Positions 63,688 through 64,000 of a stretch of DNA of 64,000 nucleotides are shown in pieces. The stretch comes from Amblyomma americanum (taxonomy: Eukaryota; Arthropoda; Arachnida; Ixodida; Ixodidae). The first letter of the stretch is position 1, and the number at the start of each line of letters is the position of its first letter. The stretch is from the NCBI RefSeq assembly GCF_052857255.1, contig NC_135497.1, forward strand, positions 112,668,808-112,732,807, in the 5' to 3' direction. The notes under the pieces are model-generated. The model saw nothing but the letters and a program-made list of their open reading frames with translations, was not told the origin of the DNA and searched no databases. The position numbers and the translations under genes are program-made.

Positions 63688-64000
63688 CTGTTGAAAAAAA
63701 AGAAAAAGGAAGACGATGCTCAGCGCAGGCACTCCCACACGAACAAATGAATAAGACCTGGTTCAATGACAGGAAGCATTTGCGGATCATGGAATCCCCC
63801 GAATAATTTATAATCCACATTTTCTTTCAAATATGGTGCCCTCTAGGAAACATACCAAAATTTGCCCGCTACTCAACTGGTGTCAAACAAATGCATGTTG
63901 ACACTCCTGTGCCCACTACTGGCACAATCCGCTTCAGCAAGGCACCAGCTGTTGATTGCTCTTGTCGCTAACACGAATTGCACATGCGTGGCGTAAGGTG
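63688..64000 (-). other. Intron 6 duplicate, cut by the window edge
   Basis: Matches 7773-8110 with a 36-bp deletion near 63944 (the segment GCTAGTGTGAAGCCACAG and following is missing). No gene. Confidence 0.7.

Larger units (their letters stand above)
51893..64000. repeat. Direct duplicate of positions 61-8110
   Basis: Collinear with the window start: 61 maps to 51893, 1599 to 53483, 3515 to 55399, 7668 to 63583. Differences are few: (TTTA)n is 52 bp longer here, small indels occur in the LINE and PLE, about 4 kb present here (59355-63372) is absent from the left copy, and a 36-bp deletion lies near 63944. The duplicate runs off the right edge. Confidence 0.95.

Overview
The window is eukaryotic and most likely comes from a hard tick (Ixodida). 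The grounds are an intron-rich Aurora kinase gene, many tRNA-headed SINEs of the kind I recall as tick 'Ruka'-type repeats, APE-type LINEs, Penelope-like elements and Ty3/gypsy elements, with long microsatellites throughout. The species call is inference. There is nothing bacterial or plasmid-like, no CRISPR array, no rRNA and no convincing stand-alone tRNA gene.

The one host gene I can model is an Aurora kinase on the minus strand, spanning 41267 to 7668. It has a non-coding first exon and six coding exons: 40141-40024, 34990-34911, 28797-28659, 26617-26469, 16932-16701 and 7772-7668. All junctions have AG/GT signals and compatible phases. They give a 274-residue kinase that is almost only the catalytic domain, with K40, E59, HRD132-134, DFG152-154, T-loop T166 and a C-terminal HPW motif. 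Residue N76 and the GEL motif after the hinge make it Aurora B-type. In the model the ATG is split by intron 1 (AT|G).

Region by region: 1-7458 is a nest of dead retroelements (LINE tails, an RTE-type C-terminus, a SINE, and a CR1/L2/Jockey-type LINE interrupted by a Penelope-like element). Aurora exon 7 is at 7668-7772. Intron 6 holds a 705-bp (CA)n tract and an intact-looking Ty3/gypsy element (9815-15748) with LTRs identical by eye and a 4-bp target duplication. Intron 5 holds SINEs, a TTAA-type MITE and a decayed solo LTR related to the gypsy LTR. Intron 3 holds a near full-length LINE (29162-33616) with an open ORF1 (PHD finger) and a broken ORF2, followed by a (TGTA)n tract. Upstream of the kinase, 41812-45541 is a decayed LTR element whose surviving domains run protease, integrase, pre-RT, RNase H end. 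That is the unusual Gmr1-like order.

The window is also duplicated at large scale. 35942-40141 (intron 2 plus exon 2) recurs inverted at 47679-51703, with a damaged glycine loop. Positions 1-8110 recur directly at 51.7-64.0 kb, including a second identical Aurora exon 7 at 63583-63687. This implies either a tandem second Aurora locus extending past the right edge or an assembly (haplotype) duplication. The right-hand copy is more complete: the LINE there carries a 4.4-kb head-to-head Penelope-like inverted dimer (57490-61925) flanked by a 14-bp target duplication. The LINE's endonuclease and ORF1 remnants lie on the far side of it.
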